The notes beneath the pieces were generated by a model. The model saw only the letters and a list, made by a program, of their open reading frames with translations. It made no database searches and was not told where the DNA came from. A stretch of DNA of 64,000 bases from Isoetes taiwanensis. Its lineage: Eukaryota; Streptophyta; Lycopodiopsida; Isoetales; Isoetaceae. Positions 34,201 through 46,719 of the stretch are shown in pieces; positions within the stretch are counted from its first letter, which is position 1; each line of letters starts with the position of its first letter. The stretch is taken from the NCBI GenBank assembly GCA_021234155.1, contig JAJEKV010000087.1, positions 1,559,409-1,623,408 on the forward strand, read 5' to 3'. Both the position numbers and the translations under genes were made by a program.

Positions 34201-35600
34201 TGAGCTGGTGCGTTTTATAGTGCATTTTGCTGATTGTGGGCGTTTCCCGACTCGGGCGGTAACTCCCCTCCCCGCGGCTTCACAGACTGAGTAAGATCCG
34301 CTCACATACAGAGATGCCTTCAAGAACCTGTCCCGCCGCAGATGGCTCTCTCAACTTCGCATCCGCGAAATCGCGAACACCACTACTCTAAGCAGGGCTC
34401 GAGCTACCGACCCCACACCCTACCGTCGCTGCAGAATCAATGTGTCCGGACTGTGAAACGCCATGCGCCCAAGGATCTCGTGTGTATCTTCCTCGTGAGA
34501 CTTCTCCAAATTTCCGGCAGTTCTCGAATCATTTAGGTTGGTCGCTACGCCATACCACGGAAAGCTCAAACCGGCCCGCGAGCACCGCCCACTTCCGCTC
34601 GCTAGCGGCACGCCAGTACGCTGGAAGTGGCTGGCCGCCGCCAAGATTCCGTTGACTAGGCGCCCCCATTGACGCCTTGCAAAGTTGTTGGGCTGGCGGT
34701 AATCGGGTGTGTCATTTGCCGCAGCTCGTTTCCTCCTGCCCCGAGCTCGCCTTGCAAGGCTTGGTCCCGGTTTCCTTTGCTACTTCCCGCTGCGGCGCGT
34801 CAGCCATTGTTCATGCGCCGCCGAGGCTCCTGGTTCTTGCCGGCAATGACAGATCGTGAGTCTCAAGATTTCCCCGGATCCCGTACAACTTTTCTCCGGC
34901 GGGCACTTCCTGCCGCCTCGACAACCTCCAAGGCGGCCTCGCAACCTCTCCGCCTTGGCAAAGGTAGCTCTCACCTCTAATCGAGGTGGGCCTCGCGGCG
35001 ATCGCATCATGGCATTGGCCTCAGGGGCTGAAGCGCGAAATGGTGACGCGTGATTGTAAAGTGTCTCGGCCGCCTGCCCCTATCCCGGCCGGCAAAGATC
35101 CAGGTATCCAGGAGCTCGTATGTTCGCGAAGAAGCCGATCTTTGCTGCCTCTCAGTGCAATTAATCGGAGCGTCGCCGCCCGCCCAAGCAAGCTTGGGTC
35201 TCCAACTCGCTGATCTCACAAGCTGCTATCACCAACCGCTCACAAGAACACGGAGATATTGCGTAATTCATCCTGCCTTCCAAAGTTCTCAAAGAATGCG
35301 TACTTGCTGGCCTCAACCCCAGCCCGGATGGTGGCCTGCTGCTCCTCGCCAACGAGGGGGCCCCCTGTGGGGCTCGAAAGGTACCAACTTTCGCTGCCGC
35401 AGCCTGGCTGCAGTGGGCCTTGCACGGGCCTCCTTCATGGAGGAGCAGCCTCCTGCCCACCGCTGCCTCAAGACGGGTCGCCTCTGTGCTCTGTTTTCCC
35501 AGCGTGCTCGGCCCGCTGGAGTGTCACAGGATGTGCGTAGGGTTTCCGTTCCCAGGTGGGGTGGGGCCGTACCGTGGAAGCCTTCACCTCGCTAGGGGTG
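31231..35600 (-). mobile_element. LINE A, RT-containing part (non-LTR retrotransposon)
   Basis: The minus strand carries a decayed non-LTR reverse transcriptase. A KGGDP-like piece lies near 32490-32520; the YADD catalytic box is readable near 31980-32000 as YA plus DDVAS with two extra bases; the thumb motif MRVSTAKTKVVLISSS lies at 31852-31897. The same landmarks occur in the same order in LINE B, and 31237-31290 aligns with 51249-51305. The upstream part (33.6-35.6 kb) should hold the endonuclease, but no diagnostic motif was found. All frames are broken. The 5' end is not defined and may extend toward 36.0 kb. Confidence 0.7.
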
Positions 35601-36069
35601 AGTCCTGACACCTGGCCGCTCGCGGGCTACACCGGGGTGTGGCACGCCGCTGCTGTTTAGGCTATGGCGTGGCCGTCGTCCTATAGGCTAGGCGTGCCAT
35701 GGTGGCGTACGCGGGCCAAGTAGTAAGGCCAAGAGGCAGTTGGTTGGGATATGGTGGCAATGTCAGTGTTGGAGCCTGTGCCTCAACATTATTCTCGCGG
35801 GCGCCTCACTCCGTGCTACATGGGGTCTCGGCCAGAAAGTGTGCCTTTAACTAATTTGGGGATCCAAAATCACTGCCGAGCACCTTTGGGGTTTTGGGGC
35901 TAGAGAGAGATTGTAAACCCCAGAGAGAAAGTTTAAAAAGGGGCAAGCAAATCAGGCTCTATGCAAGGGCGCTGAGGGCGCTAGGAGAGAGAGTGAGGGC
36001 AGAGAGAGTGAGGAGGGCGTCACAAGCAGCGACAAACTATCCTGAGGATATTACTAAAATCAAATTGAA

Positions 36070-36330
36070 CTTGTAACACAATTGACATGAAAGTCACTTT
36101 TGAAGCTGCCCAAATCACATTTTGTTTTTTTTCCTGATCGCCACGATTCTATTGCAATAAAATAGAATTCCATATCTCTTGATGGGGACTTACCTGTTTC
36201 CTATTTATACCGCTTCTTCCTCATTTCCACCGGCATTCTCTTGAGCTCTCTTTTCTCGCCATTTTGCCCACAAGATTCTCCTGTACCTGCCATCTAGGAA
36301 ATCACCTTTTCAAAGGTATGCATTTGATTG
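36070..36330 (+). repeat. TATA-bearing repeat, copy 1
   Basis: Segment with ATCGCCAC, GAATTCCATA, TTGATGGGGAC, CTATTTATACCGCTTCTTCC and CAAGATTCTCC. It matches 44236-44450 in the same order over about 180 bp. The TATTTATA at 36202-36209 in a conserved setting suggests an LTR promoter. Spacing of the two copies is about 8.1 kb, typical for an LTR retrotransposon. Confidence 0.6.
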
Positions 36331-39300
36331 TTAGCGCGCTTGGTTTTATTTCTTGCTTTGGTCCGCTTGCATCCTCTCCTTGTTCTGTTCTCGCTTCGTA
36401 TGCTTGTGCTCAGCTATGTGATGGAACCGTGGTTGTGGATGCAAGTTAGTTTTTTCCTTTATTTGATTTTCGCTTTGTACCTGTTTGTGATGGAGTCGCA
36501 TTTGCATTGAGCGGTTTTTTCTATCTCCAATTTCTTGCAAGTAGCTACTCTTGGTTTATGATGAGTCATGGTTTATGAATCGATACTCGTCACTTTTTGG
36601 CTAGTTTGCTTGGGTTGTGGAGCTCCACTTCAGCGCATTTCTGGCAAATCGGTTCCAGTTTCGGATGGGCCGGATCACGCTCCAGCGCTCTTTGTTCAAA
36701 GCTTTTCGTGATCCGGCCTCCTCGGCAGGTTTTGCATATGGGCTGCGCCACCTAATTCTAATCGAAACCCACTTCCAGCCTACCCTTGCATCCAAGCCCA
36801 AAAATCTCGCTTTGTCGAGTGGTTATGGCGGTGAGCTCCGCGGTCACTCCAGCATGCCTCTTTTGAGTTGTGATAAAGATATGCATCCCGTATCCGGGCG
36901 TATACAGACCCAACCGGGTTCTCGGGCTTGACTGGTGACCCATCACTTTTCTTATGCGCTAGATGGATCCCTTTTGGCCGCATCTCTGGCTTCAGCTCGT
37001 CTCTAGGTTTTTCTATCCTCGCATTTTCTGATCAAATCTCTGCTTAAGTTCTTGACCTTCATTCCGTGAGCCAGATCCTTATGTGTGTCGTGAGATTGGG
37101 TGGATCCAACCGACAATGCGCTCTGCATCCCCGGCCACCTCGCCTCGATTCAAGAACCATCAGCCGCAGTGGATTTTCATGTGATACCGCTATGGTTTCC
37201 CCATGGCCCTTGGTCGGGGATACCGGTCCTCGCTTTCCTTTGATAATTCTTATTGTATTGCCCATTTCGCTTTGTATTTTTGTTTTTTTTCTCCGACATC
37301 CAAGATTCCCGCCGCGGTGTCTCTTTGATTTTGTCATCCTTGTTCTACTTAATGTTGGCGTCTTGAAACTATGTTTATAATTTTGATTTCCAAATTGAGT
37401 TGCCTTAATCTTGGATAAACTACCTGTCTATCTATTGAAGGTTATGGCTGCGAAGTAGGAAATGAGGAACATATGCCTGAGCATTTAATGCTCCAAGATC
37501 AGCCTCGCGGGACCTTCTATGCACATACCGCATAACACCAACATATCTCGTTGTTTTTGCAAATGGCTCTCATTCTTTTGGCTTACTTCCCTTTCTTAAG
37601 GTTTGCCTAGATTTCTTTTATAGGTTCACAATTGTTTGCAAATTTAGTCACGAGAGGTTTTTGTGTTGGGCAATACGAATCCACCTCGCCTTTTATTCGA
37701 CATGTATCGCTTCTGCGGGTCAGATCCGTGCCGAAAGCGAGAACCTAGCTTTGATCCCGATCCCTTCAAGTAAGGCCTAGATTGGTGCATGTCCAAATGA
37801 ATCCTACTTTAATATCATTGAGTTTTTATGGCCAACATGTGAGAGAGATTGTAAATGGCTTGTGGGCCCTCTTTTTCTAGTTTCCAGAGATGGGATCCCC
37901 GGATCCCACTCAGTAAGTGCATGCTGTATCTTTTGTGTTTAAACATTTCCATCTATTTATTTCCTTTTGCCTGTGGATATATTTGTATTTTCGCCAAAAC
38001 ATGTCCACTCTATATTTTTGCTGCCTAAAACTTTTTTCTACCTACACTTTGCTAAAATGATGTGTCGTTTTGTGCTTCCTCATGGCTGTCACATTTCTGC
38101 CATTTCACTTTCAATTTTTAAGCTTTTGACACATGTAGAGTTCCATTTTTCTGCGATATTCTTTTGATGCATGCCCAGCTTCTATTGTTCTCGCCAGTAC
38201 ATGGCGCGTAAGTTCCGCTTGTTTACCGCTTCCGCTTGTGTTGTGCATGTTGTTCCTTGCAGCTTGCATCCATTGGGCATATAGTGGCTTTATCGCATCA
38301 TCTAGCTGGTTACTTGGACTATTCCTTAGTTTTCCAATTTCACCATGATAGCATCATGCATCCTGCTTTTGTCCTTTGCATGAGCAACTCTTCTCTGCAG
38401 CTATATGGGTCCCCTTAAGTGATTGCTGATTTTACGATTACGGGTTCGCTCCGCTCAAGTAGGGTGATCTTTCTCATTCTCGCTGCCTTGTAAGTTTTTC
38501 TTTGGTATTCTCTATGCTGCACTATTTCTTTACTGTACATGTTTCCATTACAAGATATTTCATGAATATTTTTGTATGGGTCCTCTTGCTTCATATTCCA
38601 ATTTTTCTCCATGTTTCGCGACATTCCCGTGCTTCTGGTACCATTGCTCGCTTTTTCCTCATTTTTCTTTTCTGTCATGGTTTTCAATTTTACGACCTTT
38701 TTTTCCTTTTGTGTTGTGTGTGGATTTCGTTTCTTCCTACAAATTCGTTATACATTTTAAAAGTATGGTCCATTTTAATGGCTTTTGCTCAATTTGTTGT
38801 CCGACAGCCTTTTCGATTTTAAGTATTTGTCCCTCTTAGATTTACTTGCCGCAGCTTCTTCTTTGTTTCGCCTTGTTTTTATCTCCAACCTCTTTCAATG
38901 CCGCTAATGCTCTTTTGTCCCCTAATGGTCTACTACTTCCACTGGTTACGGTTGTCCGCAAGCGTCACCGCTTTATTCTTGAATCACTTGTACCGCTGGC
39001 TCCTCACTTAGGCCTCGTTGCCTTTGGTCACCCCAAGGTTCAACTTCCTCTCTTTTCTTCCTCGTTTACACTCTTTACACCATTTTTCTCAAGTATTATA
39101 TGTCAAGAATTCTTATTCACGATCTCGTTTCCTATAATTGGCCGATTTTTCTCCTCCTTAGATTCTTTTCGTGGTTCGATTTATATGGCCTCATGTTAAG
39201 TATTGCCCTGAAAGATTAGTATTGCATCTAATTTTGTTCCCTTTTGTCCAACTACCTTATTTCATGTTGGTTCATCTTTCGTCGCTTATCTAGTCTCATT

Positions 39301-40200
39301 GATCACCTTGAACATCAGCTTCCGCTGTTTCATTTGGTGACTTTGTTGTTTTCTTACATCCTCTTTGTCGCTGTGATATTTCCGCTGAATTTGTTCACCA
39401 TGTCTCACCACGTTCCAATACTTTCAGTTTATGGCTTTCCCCGCCGCTTGATATATTTCCCTAGTTTTGATCCGATTCTTTTTCTTCCTTCTTCGCCTCG
39501 AGTTGGTCTTTATTTGTTTTATATATTAACTCTAATAGCTCTCTTTTATCCAATTTATTTCTTGTTTTTACTCCTCGCATGTCTCATTTGTCCACTCTTG
39601 TTAATTTATTTTTCCTGCTTTTCCACATATTTTTAGTTCCTTTCTTGTTCTTTGTGTTCTGCTTGTATTTCCCTTTGTCGCTAATCTTTAGATTCTCATT
39701 TAGTGCTTTTAGTTCAATTTTTGTTTGTTTTTTGTTTTACTTCAATTTTTGTTTACTTTCATTTCGGATTTTTATAAGTGTCTTTTTAGCCTTTTTTAAG
39801 TTCATTTTTAGCATTTTTTTCTAGTGTAATTCTTTTGCTCCATATATTCATCAAGATCCCTTTCAGCCTTCACTCTCCTTCATTTATTCTTTAACCTCTT
39901 AAATCGCCTTGGGTCCTTTCTTTTGATTTTACCTAGTGAGAGGTATGATTTGTCCACTAATTTAGCTTAACGCCTTGAAAACTTAATTTGGTTCTTTATT
40001 TTGCCCCATTTGTTTGTCCGCCCTATTTGTATTTACCTTGCAAGTTAATTCGCCAACACTTTGCATTGCATAGTATATTGTGCCATGCCTACCTGATTCC
40101 CATGCCCCATATTTTCACATGTGTTCTATTAATTATAATTAAAACTACAATTAAACTATTACATTAAATATTATAGCATTTTTGTTTAGCTTTTTTCAGC
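36331..40200 (+). other. Pyrimidine-rich arm 1
   Basis: On the plus strand T and C dominate, most strongly from about 37.9 to 40.0 kb. This produces long Phe/Leu/Ser open frames on plus (up to 130 codons at 39244-39636) and Lys/Glu/Arg frames on minus, without recognised domains. These are composition artefacts, not genes. Confidence 0.6.
36668..36718. repeat. Perfect 12-bp inverted repeat (stem-loop)
   Basis: GGCCGGATCACG at 36668-36679 is exactly complementary to 36707-36718, with a 27-base spacer. It could form a GC-rich hairpin in RNA or DNA. Confidence 0.8.
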
Positions 40201-42830
40201 CTCTTTGGCTTGGGGTGCATGTCACCGGGAGACTCGCAACGAGAGCCGCTGGATAGGCATATTCACTTTGTTCCTTAATTCCACCTCAGATACAAAGTTC
40301 CTCGCTTGTGGGTATGGAAGTATGGAATTTGCTGTACCTATAACAAAATTTTTGCAAAATACTATAAGATTTGAGGTAATATACTGCGCGGTGTTGATTT
40401 TGCACGCAAAACATACTATAGGGGTTCTTCGCCGCTCTACGCCACCCCCGTGTGAATATGCACCCAAACTAAAAGGGGGTTTTGAAGGGGATTTAATTTA
40501 AAAGGTAAATCAGAATGGTTTAATGTAATGGTTTACCTTTTAATTTAATGTAATGGTTTTGTTATAGTTAAAATTTTTCTAAGCAAGAACAAAACAACAA
40601 AACAACGCGGATTTCGCTAATTTGATGAGTTAATTTTCTCGCAAGTACAACGGACAAATAAGATGTATGGCTACTTATGGAGCAAGAGCGGCCGACTTCG
40701 CCGAAAAGTAAAGAGCATTTCTTCAAGCATGAAATTTCTTTACATTTTCGCAAATAAAGACTTTGATAAAGCAAGAAAATACTTATATATGGCACCCTAC
40801 TCATAGATTCACGAAACAGCATCATGGCGCATGTAAATTGGCATCGCCATGTTGACAATAAAATCGTATTTTGTTCTCGAACACTACATTCAAACACACA
40901 AATCTGTATCCATCCTTCTTAGCCTTATAAGGTTATATCCAATGCCCCCGCCTTAATCATGCGATATTCCATGCCCTCAAACTCCGCCTTTGCTATGTAA
41001 GAATCGCTCTATTTAATGCTTCTCGGTGATCATATTTCCATCTAAGCAGCCTCGCTTCCCATCTATCTCTCTCGATGCCAAACGGCTGCTCCACGCCGAA
41101 AATATAGCATGATGATTTACATTCGTTTCCGCCGCTTCCCGTGAGAATGATATTCCAATCCTCTCGCTAAATGCTTGCCAAAGAGCTGCTCATGTTTGAA
41201 ATTCCTCGGTCACAAAAGTGTTCGCCGTGAATCGCAGAATGTGTGTGAATGCGATAAGCGCAATAAGTTCATGCTTGGGCTAGGGATATGATCGAATTTT
41301 ACAACCAAGTGCGAGTACCACCATCTCTAAAAACTCGGGTGTCAGTTTGAACTTGTTTGCCTCTCTCACTTTAATGACCTTGTAAGTACAGCCTTCAAGA
41401 ATTGCTATAGATAGTAAACCCACAGACAGTAAAAGAACGTATTTCACGCAAATGTTTAATGGGGAAATGGCCCAAAAGTAGAACATTTTGTAATGATTTG
41501 CATCGCTGTTTTCCTCCCCGGATGCTACTCTCATTTTCTATCTTCCTTGCCGACAAGCTTCATATCACTCTCCTTCTTCTCAAGGATTTTAGTTCTGCAT
41601 GGATCTCTTAAGGTGTAAGTACCCCTCGTCGCTCAAGCAGTGCTTCTTTTGTGTCTCAGCCTTTCCTCTCTTACAACCTTTGCTGCTCCACTGCCAGATA
41701 AGGCCTCTATTCACAGTATACTTAGGAAAAAGTAAAACCAAATATGCCAAAAGGATCTCAAATGGATGTGATTGCTTCTCACAGGTTCTACATATGGGAT
41801 TATATATAAAAGAATATTCGAAATATATCCAGAGGGACATACCTATGTTTTTCTTGCAAAGCATATCCTGTTCTCAACGGGTCATGAAATGTGGACAAAT
41901 GCCTGTAAGCATGTGCCTTCCTTGAAGAGAGTCACACCCTACCTGGCCATCATGAAAAGTAATATCTTGAATCACCGCAGCATAAGGCAAGGCAACAAAA
42001 CCATATTCACATGAATCCCCCAGACCAAGTGTTTGATCCCAACGATTTTAGGCGTCGCATAAAGTTCCCTCTACTGGTAATTCAGTTGAACCAAGCGTTA
42101 ATTCCCCGCGATGGTGGTGTCAAATGGAGGACTTAATCAGAACCCTCGCATCCGCGACAAAAACATCTCGCATTAAACCTCGATAAGCCTTCCACAAATT
42201 GCTTCATGACTCTGCACTAAAACTCCAGTCGCGAAATCCAGAAGGAGCTAAGCCGATCAAATCTTATCCGCCTTGCCCCTTGTTCTTCGCTCACAAACCA
42301 TTGAAAATCTCGTTGTTGCTAACCATTCTCAAACCCTAGGGTTTGAAATGCACGCATGGTTGCATGTATGTGCCCTCGGAAAGAAATGCTTTGGCTCGGA
42401 ATGCCATGGAAATTTGAATAGTGTGGTACAAACCGCCAAGCGCGACCGCCGCATCATCCTTCGCACTAAAGCACTAATCTTCCAATCGCGAACTGCTTCC
42501 ACTCCGATCACAGTCAAAGAACACATTAATTCTGCAAAGAATGCCCTAAATGCTATCATGTGCTATTCACTCTTATAGGGGTTTGCATGTCCAAAATTTA
42601 AAATAAAAAGAGGGCTTGCTTGCAGCCCTGGATGTTGACCATTGGAAAAAAAAACAAATGAATCCACTTCAAGAAATGGTGCACTCTAGATGCACTTACA
42701 TTAGTACATCCATCTCTAATACAAGAAATCTGAGAAAACCCAGGAAAAGCTGCATAAAACAATAAAAGAAAAACCCCTGCTATTATGTGCTATCTTAAGG
42801 TTCATCGCTTCATAGATAGTTCTACTTACA
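40201..42830. other. Core between pyrimidine-rich arms, no recognised gene
   Basis: Mixed composition with open frames up to 111 codons, none with a known motif. A 12-bp inverted repeat (TTAAAAGGTAAA at 40498-40509, complement at 40532-40543) lies near its left edge. If the two TATA-bearing repeats are LTRs, this is part of the internal region of a non-coding element. Confidence 0.4.
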
Positions 42831-45800
42831 CAATACCTTAGGTTGTTCCGCTTTTTTAATGTTTTGCTATGTATTGTTACTGTTCACGGTGTCAATATTA
42901 AAATTCTTTTGGTTATATGCTTCATGGGCATCAATTTTTTTGTTTCCTTAAGTATACCCATTTGTCGAAAGCTATTGCTAGGTCACATTTGCTCTGGCTG
43001 ATGCCTCCTATTATGCCCGGTGCACGCTTGTTTCATTAGTCTCCTCTTTGCTGCCCCATTGGCTTTGTCAATTTTGGTGTTGGGTAAGTAAACCTTCAGA
43101 CTGGCATATTATCCCATTTCTCGCTTGTTCCTTTCCTGGGCTTGTTTCCATGGCCATGTTGGCACCATAGGTCTTTTGTTCTCCGCTATTGCATTGATCC
43201 CGCTCCACATGCATACCTCTTATCCTATTAGTTTGGTGTTAATAGTTCCAGTATTCAATTATTCCAGTTTTAATTATGTTCTCACGCTGGTTCAATTTTA
43301 TTCCATGGGCCCTTTCTTGACTCCGGCTTTCCTCCGGGCCCACAGCTTTTTCTTTATTTCTCTCTTGCTCTTTTCTCCAAGTTTTGAGTCTATGTATTTC
43401 CTTCTTATTTTTCGCTGTTCAGAGTTATATTTGTTCTTAGCTCGCCTATTTGACCCATAACGTATTTATCTACCTTCTTCCGCTCCCCATTTGGCGCCTG
43501 AACCGCTACCTTCGTACTTCTCATTTCTTTTCCTTCATATTTCTGGTTTTGCCCTTTTACACGCTTTTTAGCATGTCGCTTCGTTTTTGAATCTTCGTGA
43601 ATTAAGTGCGTTGTTGTCCTGATGCCCTTGGTTGGTTGCTCAAGTTTGTTGATCTCCATTTCTTTTGACCCAGTTTTGGCCTTAACGCGTCGCCTCTTTG
43701 TTCTTTCTGGCTTGTTCATTTTCTCCCCACTCATGACTGAATGGTGTCACAAGTCTATCTCTTCCCTGTCCCATATTCTCTTTGACCTCAAGTATCTCCT
43801 TGCAGTGCCTTTTGCCTACCGAATGGCCTCTTTCTTTCACTTTGTCGCACTGTCTCATCCTACCTGACTTTTGTTCTACCCAATAAGTGTTTGTGCGTAT
43901 TTACCCTCCTTGCTTCTTTTATCTTTGCTTACTTGCACTTCCTTTGTATTACGCTAGTCCTTCCTCAAGGCATATTTCTTACCTTTTACTATGTCTCCTC
44001 TTGCTGCCTTTACTTCTCTCTGCATCCATATATCATGCTTTTGTGCCTCCTCAAGTGGGCTGATTATCCCTAGCTATTTTATCCCCCTTGTTTACAGCTT
44101 TGCTAAGCCTTCCTTTGCCCTGGACATCTTTTCCAATCGCCTCTTCATACTCTTCACTTTCTAAGCCAAGCATCTATTTTCCTTGTCATTCCTGGTTTGA
44201 TCTATTCTTTGAGGTTGATTCTCTTCGGCCTGCCAACTACTTGTTTCCTCTTATATAGGATTCCATCCTATCGCCACTTATCTTCTAGCTGCAAATAGCA
44301 ATAGAATCACATTCCTTGATGGGGACGCTCTATCTTGCTCTCCTATTTATACCGCTTCTTCCCTCATTTCCAAACGCTATCGGGCGCTCTCTCAGTCTTC
44401 TTTTCTCACTACTTTTGGTCTACAAGATCTCCTTCTCTCTCCCTCATATATTTGAGCTTGTTGTTTCCATTTCTTCACCCTACTTCTCGCTTTCAGCATT
44501 TCGCCTTTGCTGTGTTGCTCCCTTTTTTAGTCTATGTCCGCTTAATCTTTTACTGAAATACCTTATAGCCCCTCATATCCTCCTTATGCCTCCTTTCTAT
44601 CTTTTGAAAGTATATGTTCTATTTTTTCATGTTTCTGTGGCTCACAGCCTCAGACTTTCTTATCATTTGTTCTTTTTTTCAACGGGTTATGGCCTTCGAG
44701 ATATGATTTCTTTGCTATTTTTCTGACGTGGGCGAAATATTTTTGGTTTATCTATCTTACAGTTTTCTCGTGTTGTAGCCTCTCGGGCCAATATTTTATT
44801 CATATTTTCCTCTGCTGCGGGCGCTGTTGCCCGGTGAATCATATTTATTGGTTTTCTCTACAAGGGCGTTTAGGGGCCTCCGAGGCAGCACTAATCGGTT
44901 GTTTTTCCCGATGGTCATTCCGCTGATTCGCTCCCCATTAGCTCTACTGTTGTTTCTTTCTGGCTCCCCGAGCCTTTAGTTGCCTTGCCTATGGCATTTA
45001 ACTCTCTTTGACGGGTTATTTTTTCTTTTCGTAAAATTTCTGATTCTCGTAGATTGTTTGGGGTCTGCAGTGGCTGCCATAATGCGGGGTCGCGTTTCTT
45101 CTGCCATGGGTTCTCGGAGCTTCTCAGTCTCTGCCGCATCTAACCTACTGACGCAAGCGTTTTCTTCACTTTGATTCAGAGGGATTGCTTAAGGCTTTGT
45201 GGCCGCCATAGTGCGTGGGGCCTCTGCTTCAACTATTTGCCTGCTCTCAAAAAATTCCAACTTCTCCCGCTGAGGAGCAAATACCGGGTTCCTCTCAACT
45301 TTGCATCAACCAAGTGGCGGATTAAACCATTTTTTTATGTTGTAATTTTCGGCCATTATGCTCTCGATGATTGTCTAGCTGGAGCATTTTATAGTTCATA
45401 TTTCCAAATTTATCTATCCCTAGTGAGGGATCCATTTGTACTCAATGTTTTACAAAGCTCAATGAGAACACCACTTGCCGCCAACTACTTGTTTCATAGG
45501 ACCCATCCTAGAATGTTATCTTAGGGTGGAATCACAAATATCCCCCGCGATCTTCTTGAGTCAATGTGGCATATGAGCATTGAGAAAGCTCAGATTAGTT
45601 TTCTTCAACTCTAAAACAGACTAAGATTTCATGCCCAAACCAAAATCGTCGTTGTTTCATGCTAGAAAACAGTTTGAATGTCTATTTTTGCCATTTTTCT
45701 TATATAATCGCGCTTATCGGACCGATATCAAACACTTTGGGTGCTTGCCAACTCATTAATACAAAGTTCAATCAATTTCTTAGGGTACGCGGGGCAATCT

Positions 45801-46640
45801 AAATAACATGCAGGAAGGAATTTCAATAACCTTGAGTCAGAGTAATTGTCATGCAGCAAACAGATCGATGTCATTGACAACCTTCACAATGTAAGCATAC
45901 AACTTGTTACCGAGCTTTGATTTAATGATACTCCAAAATGTAAAGCTAAAGCTACTTTATCCTCGGGTTACACATTTTGCTACCTTATTCAAGTAAATGG
46001 CAAGTTACTTCTCTTTCGTTTCTATAGGCATGTCCCGCAACCATCACATTCCATAAATAATATTTTTGTATCTATTATGTTAAACAATAGGCAAAAGACT
46101 ATGTATCCACATCTATAACATATATTTATAATGGCATGCAATATATACAAAGTTATTTGAATTAATTTCATAATGTGATAGGTTACAGTGAACCCAAAGT
46201 TCCTTATGTTGGTTTGCTATTAAGTGAGAGCGCAGACAAAGATAATTAGATCTAGCTTTGTACCTTCCAGTTTCGGATATAATGCCTAAGGACCTGCTCA
46301 TGGATGCTGTTTGAAGCATACCCCGTAAGTAATGTGTTTCAAGAGACCATGGCTTTTGCATACATTGCATGGAAGACATGTTCTGCATCCGCCATCTTCA
46401 TACATTTCCAGTATATGATGCGTGACGATCACAATCAGAGATCAGATTCTGTGAGAGGGCGAAATGTATATATATTTGTCTTTTCGGTTTTTTCTCATCT
46501 ATGCTCCTCTCACAAGCAGATAGTAGCATTGGGCAAACCCTTTTTCCTTGCCAATCTTTTTCTACTCCCTTCTTGAGCTTTGTTAGTCGCGCCCTCCTGC
46601 TAGAGTTATGTCCTTTCTTCATCTGATTCTACCCGAATCC
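42831..46640 (+). other. Pyrimidine-rich arm 2
   Basis: The same plus-strand T/C bias as arm 1, strongest at about 43.1-45.1 kb. It gives Phe/Leu/Ser-rich frames, the longest 136 codons (44316-44726), which I regard as spurious. It contains the second TATA-bearing repeat, and CCAACTACTTGTTTC occurs at about 44238 and again at about 45482. Confidence 0.55.
44236..44450 (+). repeat. TATA-bearing repeat, copy 2
   Basis: Matches 36120-36310: ATCGCCAC, AGCAATAGAAT, TTGATGGGGAC, CTATTTATACCGCTTCTTCC and a CAAGATCTCC end. TATTTATA lies at 44344-44351. The copies differ by many small length changes. Confidence 0.6.
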
Positions 46641-46714
46641 AATACATGACTTCTTTATGGCTGGTTAGTATCTCTCATATCTAGAACTTTTTCATGCATG
46701 GGTAGCTATGGTTG

Positions 46715-46719
46715 TGGAT
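46715..46719 (+). repeat. Target-site duplication, left copy
   Basis: TGGAT directly before the TG of the left LTR; it matches 57444-57448. Confidence 0.7.

Noticed and set aside
39244-39636. Membrane protein gene of 130 residues
   Set aside because: The hydrophobic Phe/Leu content comes from pyrimidine-rich DNA; no start context, homolog or transmembrane pattern typical of a family.
44316-44726. Membrane protein gene of 136 residues
   Set aside because: Same composition effect, and it overlaps the TATA-bearing repeat.
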